Assembly (NCBI GenBank): GCA_003702525.1
Contig: REGJ01000001.1
Span: 1-64,000 of the forward strand
DNA: 64,000 nt
Direction of reading: 5' to 3'
DNA from: Candidatus Nitrosopumilus sp.
Lineage (GTDB): Archaea; Thermoproteota; Nitrososphaeria; Nitrososphaerales; Nitrosopumilaceae
The notes under the pieces are model-generated. The model saw only the letters and a list, made by a program, of their open reading frames with translations, was not told where the DNA came from and made no database searches. Shown piece by piece: positions 45,337 to 53,970 of the stretch. A program made the translations under genes and the position numbers. Position 1 is the stretch's first letter. The number at the start of each line of letters is the position of its first letter.

Positions 45337-46134
45337 TCAATTACTTTTTGCAGTAACTTCCATTCCATGTTGAGACTTTATGATGTACTTGTCTCTAATT
45401 TTGACACTAACCCAATCAATTACAAGTACTGCTGCTAGTACTACCAGCATAAAGACAGCAGCCTTTCCATACTCAAAGAACTTGATGTAATTAATGATGT
45501 AAAATCCAATTCCGCCTGCACCTACTAATCCAAGTATACTTGTTTGACGTACATTGTAATCAAACATGTAGAGCATCTGACTTAGCAAGTGAGAAGCAGA
45601 TTCAGGAATTACAACATATCGAATTAACTGCCATTTTGAGACACCAATTGAACTGACTGCATCCATAGGATCTGAGTCAATTGTTTCAATTGCTTCATAC
45701 TGTAATTTTGCAACAAATCCTATCGTATACATGATAATTGCCAAAACTCCTGCAAATGGACCCAATCCAACCATAATTACAAACAAAATTGCCCAAAGAA
45801 TTGAAGGGAATGTACGGATTGCTGCTAATAAGGCACGAATTGGAGCATAGACATACTTGCTGTTGAGATTTCTTGCAGCAAACATACTCAAGGGTAATGC
45901 AATTGCAACACCAACAATTGTTCCAATAAAGGCCATCTGAATAGTTTCAAACATTGCCCAAAGAGCAGTTGGAATGTACTTTGATTCAACTTCTAGCATC
46001 TCCTCAGCTACAATTCCAAGATTTGGTAACCCTTGAACAAAGTCAATAGGGTTTGCATCTACATTGTAAGATGCTGCTACCAATAATGCAATGATAATTC
46101 CAATGATAATGTTATTTTTTGGCGTCATCAGCAT
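45337..46134 (-). CDS. phnE: PhnE-type ABC transporter permease
   Basis: 265 residues with about six TM helices and the binding-protein-dependent permease loop (EAIETIDSDPMDAVSSIGVSK). It overlaps phnC by 23 bases. Family ligands are phosphonate, phosphate or phosphite; the actual ligand is open. Confidence 0.88.
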   Translation of the reverse strand: MLMTPKNNIIIGIIIALLVAASYNVDANPIDFVQGLPNLGIVAEEMLEVESKYIPTALWAMFETIQMAFIGTIVGVAIALPLSMFAARNLNSKYVYAPIRALLAAIRTFPSILWAILFVIMVGLGPFAGVLAIIMYTIGFVAKLQYEAIETIDSDPMDAVSSIGVSKWQLIRYVVIPESASHLLSQMLYMFDYNVRQTSILGLVGAGGIGFYIINYIKFFEYGKAAVFMLVVLAAVLVIDWVSVKIRDKYIIKSQHGMEVTAKSN

Positions 46135-46942
46135 ACATCTCCATAATTTCTTCAGTGTTCATATCACCAGTCTGAAAGTCAACAATAGTGTCGCCTTCAA
46201 CACCAATTTCAAGAATCTTTTGTCCTTCTTTGATTACTGCAACACGATTGGCATACTCTAAAGCAAGTTGCATATCATGATGAACCATTATTGCAGTAAG
46301 GTTCATAGTCTTTTGAGCATCTGCAATCAAATCCATAATTTCACGAGCTGTTACATGATCTAATTCTGATACAATTTCATCAGCAAGAAGGATAGTTGGA
46401 TGTTGCATTAATGCTCTGGCAATTGCAACTCTTCTCTTTTCACCACCACTTAACATGTAGGCTTTTCTTTCTTCTTTTCCAGATAGACCAACTTGAGAAA
46501 TAATTTTTTTAGCTTCAGCAATTTCATTTTCAGGAAATTTTTTGAGAAAAGATTTGATTTTACCTAATCGAGGTAGTGCACCAATGAGAATATTTTCAAT
46601 AACAGTACTGTTTTTTACCAATCCAAGATTTTGAGGAATGTAACCAATTGTATGCATCATTTTTTTGAATTTTTTATCATTCATGTTTGGAGTGATGTAG
46701 TCAATTTTGATGGTACCTTTGCTTGGAATCATCATTCCATTCATTAATTTTAGTAAAGTAGATTTTCCAGAACCAGATTGTCCCACTATGGCATAATTAG
46801 TTCCTCGGTCAATAGACATGTTAATTCCTTCTAATGCAAAATTTTTGGAATCATATGATGTCCACACATCATTCATTTGGATAATTTTCTTTGTTGCAAT
46901 TGAAGAAAAAGAAGGATTTGCAGTCATCTGAATTTGTTTCAT
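46112..46942 (-). CDS. phnC: PhnC-type ABC transporter ATP-binding protein
   Basis: 276 residues; Walker A GQSGSGKSTLL, Q-loop IGYIPQNLGLV, signature LSGGEKRRVAIARAL, Walker B LLADEIVSEL and switch His in MVHHDMQ. The Walker B glutamate-position reads ADEIVSELD. It is the motor of the importer formed with phnE and phnD. Confidence 0.92.
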   Translation of the reverse strand: MKQIQMTANPSFSSIATKKIIQMNDVWTSYDSKNFALEGINMSIDRGTNYAIVGQSGSGKSTLLKLMNGMMIPSKGTIKIDYITPNMNDKKFKKMMHTIGYIPQNLGLVKNSTVIENILIGALPRLGKIKSFLKKFPENEIAEAKKIISQVGLSGKEERKAYMLSGGEKRRVAIARALMQHPTILLADEIVSELDHVTAREIMDLIADAQKTMNLTAIMVHHDMQLALEYANRVAVIKEGQKILEIGVEGDTIVDFQTGDMNTEEIMEMYADDAKK

Positions 46943-46960
46943 TTTTCAGAATTCCTGTTT

Positions 46961-48049
46961 TTATTTGCTCTTGTCGTATTTGTCAAGTATCTTCTGATCA
47001 AGTCCTGTCAATGCATTGATGAATTCACCGAATTCGCCTATGTGCATCGTAGTAGTAGTTGGAACTAGGGCTTCAGCACCATACAAGTCTGCTAAGATTG
47101 AATTGTGCTCATCATAGTTTAGTTTGATAAGACTATCAACTAGTGCATTCTTGGTAGAGTCTGACATGTCAGCACTTACCATAAACACATGAGATGGCAC
47201 TGGTCCAATAGTTGTAACTGGACGTAATTTCTTTTGATCCTCTAATTCAAGATACTTTGCAGGTGCAATATCAGAGCCAAATGCAACATCAACATCACCG
47301 TTCAAAAGTAATGTTAGTGCAGCTTTGTAACCACCTGCAAAAGTATACTGTTCAAAGTTGTTTGCTAATGCAGATTCAAGTGCGACGATATCGTCACCTT
47401 CAATTGTTATGTGACCTTCAGTAACTAGAGTTCCCATCGGTCTAACAAAACCAGAAGAACCAGTCATACTGGTAAATGCAACTTTTTTGCCAACAGTATC
47501 TTCAATTGATTGAAGAGAATCATTTTCTGCCAGTGTCCAAACTGTTGCTTGGTAATTCACTTTACCTTTAACAAGTTCTGCCAAAACAGCTTCTGCTCCT
47601 GTTCTTTCATGAGTAATCCATGCAGGACCAGTATCCATAAAGGCAGCATCAATGTGACCAAATCTCATTCCTTCGATAATGGTCTCATAGTTTGTTGGAA
47701 TAACTACTTCAACATCAACACCTAATTCATTTTCAAGGAATTGTTCTAGTGCTTGGGCTTTTGGTGTTAATTCCTCGGCCTTTTCAACTGGAATAAATCC
47801 AATGGTTAGTGTGTCAACATCTACAGATTTTGAATCAGATGAAACATTGATGATACCATTTTCAATTAGGAATGTAATTCCATTTAAAAAAGTTGCATCA
47901 TCTACAGCGCCTTCTGCCCACCAACCTGCATTAGTTTTAATCCAATCCGGAATAGAACTCTGTGCTTGTGCAGTTTGGCTCAAAGGAATTGTTGCTATAC
48001 CAATAGCTACAAATGCAATAATAATTGCCATGGTTGTTTTTCGTTTCAT
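46961..48049 (-). CDS. phnD: PhnD-type solute-binding protein with N-terminal WWAxG module
   Basis: 362 residues: signal peptide (about 1-29), then a roughly 38-residue module (WIKTNAGWWAEGAVDD and ITFLIENGIINV) frequent in secreted thaumarchaeal proteins, then a PhnD/periplasmic phosphonate-binding fold (LTIGFIPVEKAEEL, FMDTGPAWI, GYKAALTLLLNGDVDVAFG). The module probably attaches or spaces the receptor at the cell surface. Ligand could be phosphonate, phosphite or, given cbtAB, another solute. Confidence 0.88.
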   Translation of the reverse strand: MKRKTTMAIIIAFVAIGIATIPLSQTAQAQSSIPDWIKTNAGWWAEGAVDDATFLNGITFLIENGIINVSSDSKSVDVDTLTIGFIPVEKAEELTPKAQALEQFLENELGVDVEVVIPTNYETIIEGMRFGHIDAAFMDTGPAWITHERTGAEAVLAELVKGKVNYQATVWTLAENDSLQSIEDTVGKKVAFTSMTGSSGFVRPMGTLVTEGHITIEGDDIVALESALANNFEQYTFAGGYKAALTLLLNGDVDVAFGSDIAPAKYLELEDQKKLRPVTTIGPVPSHVFMVSADMSDSTKNALVDSLIKLNYDEHNSILADLYGAEALVPTTTTMHIGEFGEFINALTGLDQKILDKYDKSK

Positions 48050-48136
48050 GATTTCTAAAAAAATTAGGATGAGCTAAATTATTTAAACCGGATTTTCATT
48101 CCAAAGAGTCATTCTAAATCTATAGAACAAGAATAA

Positions 48137-48487
48137 CTATAGGCTCGATTTTGGGTTATCTGTGTTAGGGTAGAGATTCAAACTAGGCTCAAGATTATCT
48201 ACAGTAATCTCTACTTTTCCAATTCTGCTTCGGTATTGTTTGATCTTTTTTCCTTCTGGAGAAATGATGTACTTGTCCACTTCTGCTAATGCAAGATCTT
48301 CAAGATTTGAGAGTGTCTTGTAAACTGTCGAAAGGGAAATTTTTAGTTCTTCTGCAATCTGTGTTGCATCTTTTGATTCATTTTTGACTGAAAACAACAC
48401 TGCTCTTGTACAGACATTGCTCAGAGATTCAATGATTTTCTGAGTGATATCAAATTCGGATAATTGAATGATGTTTGGTTTTGACAT
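48137..48487 (-). CDS. wHTH transcription regulator (tandem copy 2)
   Basis: 116 residues; a winged helix (ATQIAEELKISLSTVYKTLSNL) after a conserved DITQKIIESLSN helix. It is about half identical to the upstream neighbour, so they arose by duplication, and they are 4 bases apart. The basic QYRSRIGK stretch occurs in both. They lie just upstream of phnD and downstream of cbtA, so control of metal/phosphonate uptake is inferred. Confidence 0.82.
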   Translation of the reverse strand: MSKPNIIQLSEFDITQKIIESLSNVCTRAVLFSVKNESKDATQIAEELKISLSTVYKTLSNLEDLALAEVDKYIISPEGKKIKQYRSRIGKVEITVDNLEPSLNLYPNTDNPKSSL

Positions 48488-48491
48488 AGAA

Positions 48492-48824
48492 TCACTTGTT
48501 TGGAAGTAATGTAAGTACGGGTTCAGGTTTCTTTATGGATATGTCTGCCTTACTGATTCTGCTTCTATAGACCTTGTATTTTCTACCTTTATCAGATAAC
48601 ATCCATTTTTCAACTTCAATTAGAGTGAGTTCTTCTAGGTCTGCTAATTTTTTGTATACAGAACTAAGAGGGATTTTGAGTTTATCAGATAGTTCTGCAG
48701 CAGTGTTTCCTTTTCGGATTATAGAGAATAGTATTGCACGGGATTCAGAATCAGCTAATGCTTCAATTACTTTCTGAGTAATATCATATTTTTTGAGTTG
48801 AGGTAATGTGAGTTTTCTAGACAT
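48492..48824 (-). CDS. wHTH transcription regulator (tandem copy 1)
   Basis: 110 residues; helix-turn-helix AAELSDKLKIPLSSVYKKLADLE, preceded by YDITQKVIEALADSESRAILFS. Paralogue of the next gene. No metal-binding cysteines visible, so the signal is not clear from sequence. Confidence 0.82.
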   Translation of the reverse strand: MSRKLTLPQLKKYDITQKVIEALADSESRAILFSIIRKGNTAAELSDKLKIPLSSVYKKLADLEELTLIEVEKWMLSDKGRKYKVYRSRISKADISIKKPEPVLTLLPNK

Positions 48825-48891
48825 GTAAAATCAAAAATATTCTAGATGTATTTAAACGACATGTTTTTGTTCTCATTCTATAGATTTAGAA

Positions 48892-49620
48892 TTAGTTATA
48901 ATGAGTGGTTTCTTTTTGAGATGAAAGTTTTCTCCAAAACAGTCCGAGAATAATTCCAATAGAGGCCCAAAATGAGGTCACACCAAGAACAGACATGAAT
49001 CTAAACTCATTAACCAAATCCATAGGAGCAGTTAATTCATCAGGGTTTTCGGGCATTGCAATAAACACTGCAGAAATGAAAACACCATAACCAACAAGGG
49101 CAATAATTTTTTTGTTATCTTTTAGTTTCTTTGATAATTGATAAAATCCAACTGCACCAAATCCAGAAATTGCAATAAATGACAAATAGAGAATTGCTCT
49201 TAGAACAACTGTTTCACCATCACCTACGGTTGGAGGATTTGCAGGGTATTTCAAAAATGGAATAATGTATAGTGTAAGCCACATGATACCAGATAAGATT
49301 AATGATTTTTTGACATCATTGTTTCCAGGTAAAGCGTTTCTTGATAATGCAAAAACAATTCCAAATAATGCACCAACAGAAATTCCCAATATCATACCTG
49401 CAAGAATCTGACCACTTTTCTGCCAGGTTCTATACCCTTCATATTCTACCCAAAACTCAGTAGTGTCTTCTTCCTCACCAGATGCAAATAGATTTTGATT
49501 TTCAATTCCTATTGCTTGATCAAGATAAGGTTCAACAATTGCAAAGTTAACTGTACCGTGGATTAATCCAGCAAACGCACCTGAAAGTAGAACTATTATG
49601 ATAAAAAGAGACGTTTTCAT
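48892..49620 (-). CDS. cbtA: CbtA-type cobalt transporter subunit
   Basis: 242 residues with about five TM helices; AGLIHGTVNFAIVEPYLD and GQILAGMILGISVGALFG fit the CbtA family, proposed cobalt transporter seen near B12 genes. It is 12 bases after cbtB. B12 synthesis and use is expected in this lineage, and a cob(I)alamin adenosyltransferase is in the window. Confidence 0.85.
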   Translation of the reverse strand: MKTSLFIIIVLLSGAFAGLIHGTVNFAIVEPYLDQAIGIENQNLFASGEEEDTTEFWVEYEGYRTWQKSGQILAGMILGISVGALFGIVFALSRNALPGNNDVKKSLILSGIMWLTLYIIPFLKYPANPPTVGDGETVVLRAILYLSFIAISGFGAVGFYQLSKKLKDNKKIIALVGYGVFISAVFIAMPENPDELTAPMDLVNEFRFMSVLGVTSFWASIGIILGLFWRKLSSQKETTHYN

Positions 49621-49632
49621 GATAAGGGACCT

Positions 49633-49848
49633 CTAATGGCAAGGAAAGCCAGCTGCATGTCTCATATCATGAGTAAGTTCATGGAGATACATATCAGTGA
49701 ATGCTTGTTCACCATAAACTAGACTGAAAATATGTCCTTGATCAAATCCTACAACAAACAATCCTGCTGCAAAGATGATACCTAATGCAATAATTGCTAA
49801 TTTTGGTACTTGTGATTTAGACACATTAATTTGCCTTGTTTCAGACAT
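49633..49848 (-). CDS. cbtB: CbtB-type cobalt transporter subunit
   Basis: 71 residues: one TM helix (about residues 15-37) and a His-rich C-terminal tail (YLHELTHDMRHAAGFPCH), the CbtB hallmark, likely a metal-capture site. First of a co-oriented string cbtB-cbtA-two regulators-phnDCE. Confidence 0.87.
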   Translation of the reverse strand: MSETRQINVSKSQVPKLAIIALGIIFAAGLFVVGFDQGHIFSLVYGEQAFTDMYLHELTHDMRHAAGFPCH

Positions 49849-49924
49849 GACGTTAGCACCAGCTGAATGTATTTAAGCTCTTGGATGATTTATCCAATTA
49901 ATAAAGAAACAGGTTTGACGATCA

Positions 49925-50554
49925 ATGAAAAAAAATATTCAGATATTACAAAACATAGTTTCAAGAAAGGGTTCTAGTAAGGTGCTCACATTTAGCATCC
50001 CACATGTATTCAAAACCCTTCAATTATTATCTGATGAAAAATTTGTAAGCCGAGCAACTTTGGGAAAAGAAATTCACCTTGGAGAAGGAGCAGTTAAGAC
50101 CCTAATTTCACATCTAAAAGAAGCAAAAATGATAGATTCTACAAGATCAGGTAATTTCTTAACAGAGAAAGGAGAGAAATTCACATCACAGTTACAGAAA
50201 ATCATTCCAAAAGAATGTAAAATTGAGAAAAACAGTATAATGCCAAGCAAAAATAATCATGCAATAATTTTGAAAAAATATGCATCTGTAATAAAAACCG
50301 GATTAGAACAAAGAGATTATGCGATTATGTATGGTTCATCAGGATGTATCACATTAGTATTCAAAAACAACAGATTTGTTTTCCCAGGAGAAGACAAAGA
50401 CTGTTTGAACAAGGATAAAAAAACAAAACAAACTCTTTTAGAAAAATTAAACCCTTCAGGAGGAGACATTATCATTATTTCATCATCAGATGATTCTTTT
50501 GTAGCAGAAATATCTGCAAAAAATTCAGCTCTTTGGACCATTGCTACAAATTGA
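49925..50554 (+). CDS. wHTH regulator with DUF4443-like domain
   Basis: 209 residues: N-terminal winged helix (about 30-95, SRATLGKEIHLGEGAVKTL) and a C-terminal sensory domain (about 100-205, RDYAIMYGSSGCITLVFK) like archaeal DUF4443 proteins. It is divergent from cbtB, across about 75 bases, so it may regulate it. Ends 36 bases before the DsbA-like gene. Confidence 0.78.
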   Translation: MKKNIQILQNIVSRKGSSKVLTFSIPHVFKTLQLLSDEKFVSRATLGKEIHLGEGAVKTLISHLKEAKMIDSTRSGNFLTEKGEKFTSQLQKIIPKECKIEKNSIMPSKNNHAIILKKYASVIKTGLEQRDYAIMYGSSGCITLVFKNNRFVFPGEDKDCLNKDKKTKQTLLEKLNPSGGDIIIISSSDDSFVAEISAKNSALWTIATN

Positions 50555-50589
50555 AGAAGACTTTTACTTGCATTTAAAAAAAACATAGT

Positions 50590-51237
50590 ATGGCCAAATA
50601 CTATCTTCTAGCTATTCCAATTGTGATAGGCATTATTGCAGGAGGATTCTTGGTATTTTATCCAGAGCCAGAGAAAACCACTACAAATTTGACACCATCA
50701 AAACTAATTGAGAATGGCTCACCAGTCTTAGGGAATAGTAATGCACCAATTACAATTTTAGAATGGGGAGATTATCAATGTACATTTTGTTACAAGTTTC
50801 ATCAAAATACACTAAATGTGTTAGAGGAGGATTTCATAAAAACGGGCAAAGTAAAGGTGATCTTCAAAGATTTTCCGCTAAATGGCCCTGATTCAGTATT
50901 AGCTGCAGAGGCATCATTTTGTGCTCATGACCAAGAAAAGTATTGGGAGTATCATGATGAACTTTACAAAAATTGGGGAGGAGAAAGAACAGGGTGGATT
51001 ACAAGAGAATCATTAGATAAATTTGCATCAACTGTGAGTTTGGATTTAGAAGAATTCAACACATGTCTTGATGAACACCAATACCAAAACAGGGTTAACG
51101 GATTGTACGACTTTGGAAGAGAGATTGGAATTGACGCCACACCATCATTTCTAGTATTCAACGATGAGAAAATTATCAAAATAAGGGGAAATCAACCATT
51201 GGAAGTATTTCTAAAAACAATTGATGAGTTGTCATAA
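50590..51237 (+). CDS. DsbA-like thiol:disulfide oxidoreductase
   Basis: 215 residues: N-terminal TM (about 5-24) and a thioredoxin fold with active site Cys64-Thr-Phe-Cys67 after EWGDYQ, and cis-Pro in IDATPSFLV. Paralogue of 4122-4832 (shared IFKDFPLNGPDSV-type segment). Acts outside the membrane on secreted protein thiols. Confidence 0.87.
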   Translation: MAKYYLLAIPIVIGIIAGGFLVFYPEPEKTTTNLTPSKLIENGSPVLGNSNAPITILEWGDYQCTFCYKFHQNTLNVLEEDFIKTGKVKVIFKDFPLNGPDSVLAAEASFCAHDQEKYWEYHDELYKNWGGERTGWITRESLDKFASTVSLDLEEFNTCLDEHQYQNRVNGLYDFGREIGIDATPSFLVFNDEKIIKIRGNQPLEVFLKTIDELS

Positions 51238-51290
51238 TATGCAAAATAATCAATCAAAATTAATATCTGCACAGTTTGGAGAAAGCACAA

Positions 51291-52571
51291 ATGGGTAAAA
51301 TAGACATAGAAAAACAAGATTCTGTTCGAATCTACAAAATTAGAAAAACACTAGAAGAATTATCAAAAAAGTCTGGTCGAGGAACAGAATTAATCACAGT
51401 ATACATTCCAAAAGGAAAACAACTTCACGAAATTATTGGTACTCTCCAACAAGAGCAAGGTACTGCAGACAACATCAAGTCAGATCTAACTAGAACCCAT
51501 GTTGTAGATTCATTAGGAAAAGTAGTTCAAAGATTGAAACTCTACAAGAAAACTCCTGAGAGAGGATTGGTAATGTTTTGTGGAGCATTACCTCCAGAAG
51601 AAGGAGGGCCTTTAGGAAGTGAAGTTGTAAAAGTTTGGGAGATAGATCCTCCAAAGGATTTGAATCAATATCTGTACAGATGTGATGATCACTTCCACGT
51701 AGATATTCTAAAAGATATGCTCAAAGATGACAACTTGATTGGTTTCTTGGCAATTGATTCAAAGGATGCAGGTTGGGGATTATTACACGGAGACAAAATC
51801 GAAGTTTTATCTCAAACAGGTTCAGGAGTTGCAGGAAAACACAGACAAGGTGGACAATCTGCAAAGAGATTCCAAAAACTCAGAGAAATGGAGTTAACAT
51901 ACTACTTTAACAGAGTTGCTCAAACGACAAGAGAGTATTTTATTGACATTTATCCAGTAAAGGGGCTAGTTATTTCAGGACCTGGCCCTACAAAAGAAGA
52001 TTTCATCAATGGAAATTATCTAGAATATAGATTACAAAATAACATTATTGCAACAATTGATTCATCATACTCTGGAGCAGAAGGGATTAGAGAAGCATTT
52101 GCAAAATCTGAAGATATTTTAGGTAACTTTAGACTTGTCGAAGAAAAGAAACTTGTTGAGGCATTATTTAGAGAAATTAACGGAAATACAGGAAAAGGCT
52201 CATATGGATTACAAGAAGTAATTGACTTTCTAAAAAACAACGTAGTAGAAACTTTGATCATTACTGATAATACAAACTTGAATCGAGTTGAAGGATTGTG
52301 TAAGAGATGCAAACATCTTCAAGAAGATATTGTTGAAAGACCAGATGTAATTCCAAAGAAAACAGAATACACTAGCAACCCATGTCCCGGATGTAATTCT
52401 ATGGAAGTTGAAGCAAACGAGCAAGATATTGTAGATTATTTAGAACTGATAGCATCAAAGACAGGTTCAAAATTAGAAGTAGTTTCAGGAAGTGCAGAGC
52501 ACGGAAATATGCTAGCAAGTCTTGGAAAAATTGGTGCGATTTTAAGATATAATCCAGGTCACACTAAATAG
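51291..52571 (+). CDS. prf1: Peptide chain release factor aRF-1
   Basis: 426 residues from ATG 51291. The catalytic GGQ motif is in KHRQGGQSAKRF; the stop-codon-reading N domain precedes it and a zinc-finger-like CKRC...CPGC lies in the C-terminal domain. Terminates translation at all three stops. It overlaps the HIT gene by 8 bases tail to tail. Confidence 0.96.
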   Translation: MGKIDIEKQDSVRIYKIRKTLEELSKKSGRGTELITVYIPKGKQLHEIIGTLQQEQGTADNIKSDLTRTHVVDSLGKVVQRLKLYKKTPERGLVMFCGALPPEEGGPLGSEVVKVWEIDPPKDLNQYLYRCDDHFHVDILKDMLKDDNLIGFLAIDSKDAGWGLLHGDKIEVLSQTGSGVAGKHRQGGQSAKRFQKLREMELTYYFNRVAQTTREYFIDIYPVKGLVISGPGPTKEDFINGNYLEYRLQNNIIATIDSSYSGAEGIREAFAKSEDILGNFRLVEEKKLVEALFREINGNTGKGSYGLQEVIDFLKNNVVETLIITDNTNLNRVEGLCKRCKHLQEDIVERPDVIPKKTEYTSNPCPGCNSMEVEANEQDIVDYLELIASKTGSKLEVVSGSAEHGNMLASLGKIGAILRYNPGHTK

Positions 52572-52968
52572 CACTACGAATCTTTTTTGCCAATTCTTCA
52601 AGCTCAGAGTCAGTAGAGATTTGTCGTTTTGTCCAGATAGTTCCTTTACTATTGTATCTTGGAATAATGTGAATATGGACATGTGGAATAATCTGTTTTG
52701 CAGCACGTCCATTATTTTGAGCAATACTAAATGCATCAGCTTGAGACCCAACTAGTATGGCTTTGGCAATTTTTGGAACAAGTGAAAATAATTTTCCAAC
52801 ATTTTCAGGAGTCATATCAGTGATTCTCTCATGATGTTCACGAGGAATTACCAAACTGTGACCTACATCAATGGGATATCTATCTAAAAATGCAATATGA
52901 GAGTCATCCTCATACAAAATATGAGCATCTCTTTTACCATCCAAAATATCACAAAAGATACAAGTCAT
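52564..52968 (-). CDS. HIT family nucleotide hydrolase
   Basis: 134 residues with the histidine triad HVHIHIIPR and an N-terminal CIFCDILDGK zinc/helix start. Likely hydrolyses nucleotide phosphoramidates or similar. The exact substrate is unknown. Confidence 0.93.
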   Translation of the reverse strand: MTCIFCDILDGKRDAHILYEDDSHIAFLDRYPIDVGHSLVIPREHHERITDMTPENVGKLFSLVPKIAKAILVGSQADAFSIAQNNGRAAKQIIPHVHIHIIPRYNSKGTIWTKRQISTDSELEELAKKIRSAI

Positions 52969-53075
52969 AAATTCAACAATTTGTGATTTTATTTATTATT
53001 TTTTAGAAATTCACTCAGCATGATACGAGTTTATCGAATGGTTAATTAGGGCAAATTTTAGAGTTTGAACATCAT

Positions 53076-53675
53076 ATGGGCCGAAAAGAAAGAAGAGCAC
53101 GTGAACAAAAACGTGAAAACTATGCTACAAAACATTCAGCACAGCAAAGAAAGAATACACTCATTGCAGTTGGAGTTTTGGCAGTAATTGCATCAATCGT
53201 AGTATATGCAGGATATCTTTTCGTCAATATGGATCAAAGTACGGCTCCAGGTGGACCTGAAAATGCAGGGGCATTAGGCAGTGATCACGCACACGCTGCA
53301 ATCTCGGTAAGAATATTTGGAGATACATTTGACTTTTCAGCACCAGCATACCAAATCAAATCAAGTTGGATTCACTTTGAAGGAAGGGATGGCTCCACAG
53401 TACACAAACACGCAACAGGTGTTACGTTAGGATACCTCTTTGAGACATTAGCATTAGGTCTTGATGATCAATGTTTCGTATTCCAAGACGGTAGAGAATT
53501 CTGTACTAATGAAGACTATTCTCTAAAGTTCTTCTACAACGGAAACCAAGTTCAGGATATTAGAGATATTGAAATCATGGAAGATGATAGAATTTTGATA
53601 TCCTATGGTGGAGAAACACCTGAAGAGATTGAAGGACAATTAATCGAATTAGAGAATCAACCATTAATCAAATAG
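53076..53675 (+). CDS. Membrane-anchored exported protein, unknown
   Basis: 199 residues: a highly basic N-terminus (RKERRAREQKRE), one TM (about 27-50), and an extracellular domain with His-rich DHAHAAISVRIFGD and HFEGRDGSTVHKHATG and two cysteines (QCFVFQDGREFC). The cysteine pair 11 apart and neighbouring DsbA-like gene suggest a disulfide. Function not assigned. Confidence 0.7.
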   Translation: MGRKERRAREQKRENYATKHSAQQRKNTLIAVGVLAVIASIVVYAGYLFVNMDQSTAPGGPENAGALGSDHAHAAISVRIFGDTFDFSAPAYQIKSSWIHFEGRDGSTVHKHATGVTLGYLFETLALGLDDQCFVFQDGREFCTNEDYSLKFFYNGNQVQDIRDIEIMEDDRILISYGGETPEEIEGQLIELENQPLIK

Positions 53676-53679
53676 AATT

Positions 53680-53874
53680 TTAGGATTCTTTTGTTGTAAA
53701 TTGTGCCATTTTATCAAAGAACATGTAATATCCACAACGAGAACATCTTAGGACAGTTAATTCTGTTGTAAGAAATTCTTTATCTTCAAACCTTCCACTA
53801 AGTTTCACATTTTCACCTGCAATTTCGGCTTTGTTGCTTTTGCAGACAGGGCATTCGAGTGCTTTTTGTTCCAT
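53680..53874 (-). CDS. Zinc-ribbon small protein
   Basis: 64 residues from ATG 53874 (TTG 53883 possible). ECPVCKSNKAE and RCSRCGYYMFFDK make a four-Cys ribbon. Tail to tail with the previous gene, 4 bases apart. Role unknown. Confidence 0.7.
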   Translation of the reverse strand: MEQKALECPVCKSNKAEIAGENVKLSGRFEDKEFLTTELTVLRCSRCGYYMFFDKMAQFTTKES

Positions 53875-53970
53875 GAAATTCAAGCATAGAATCAGAATTT
53901 AAACTCAGTGAAATTTTTTGGATTAGTATTTTCAATAAAGTCTAAATTATACCAATCAAGAATTCCATCT

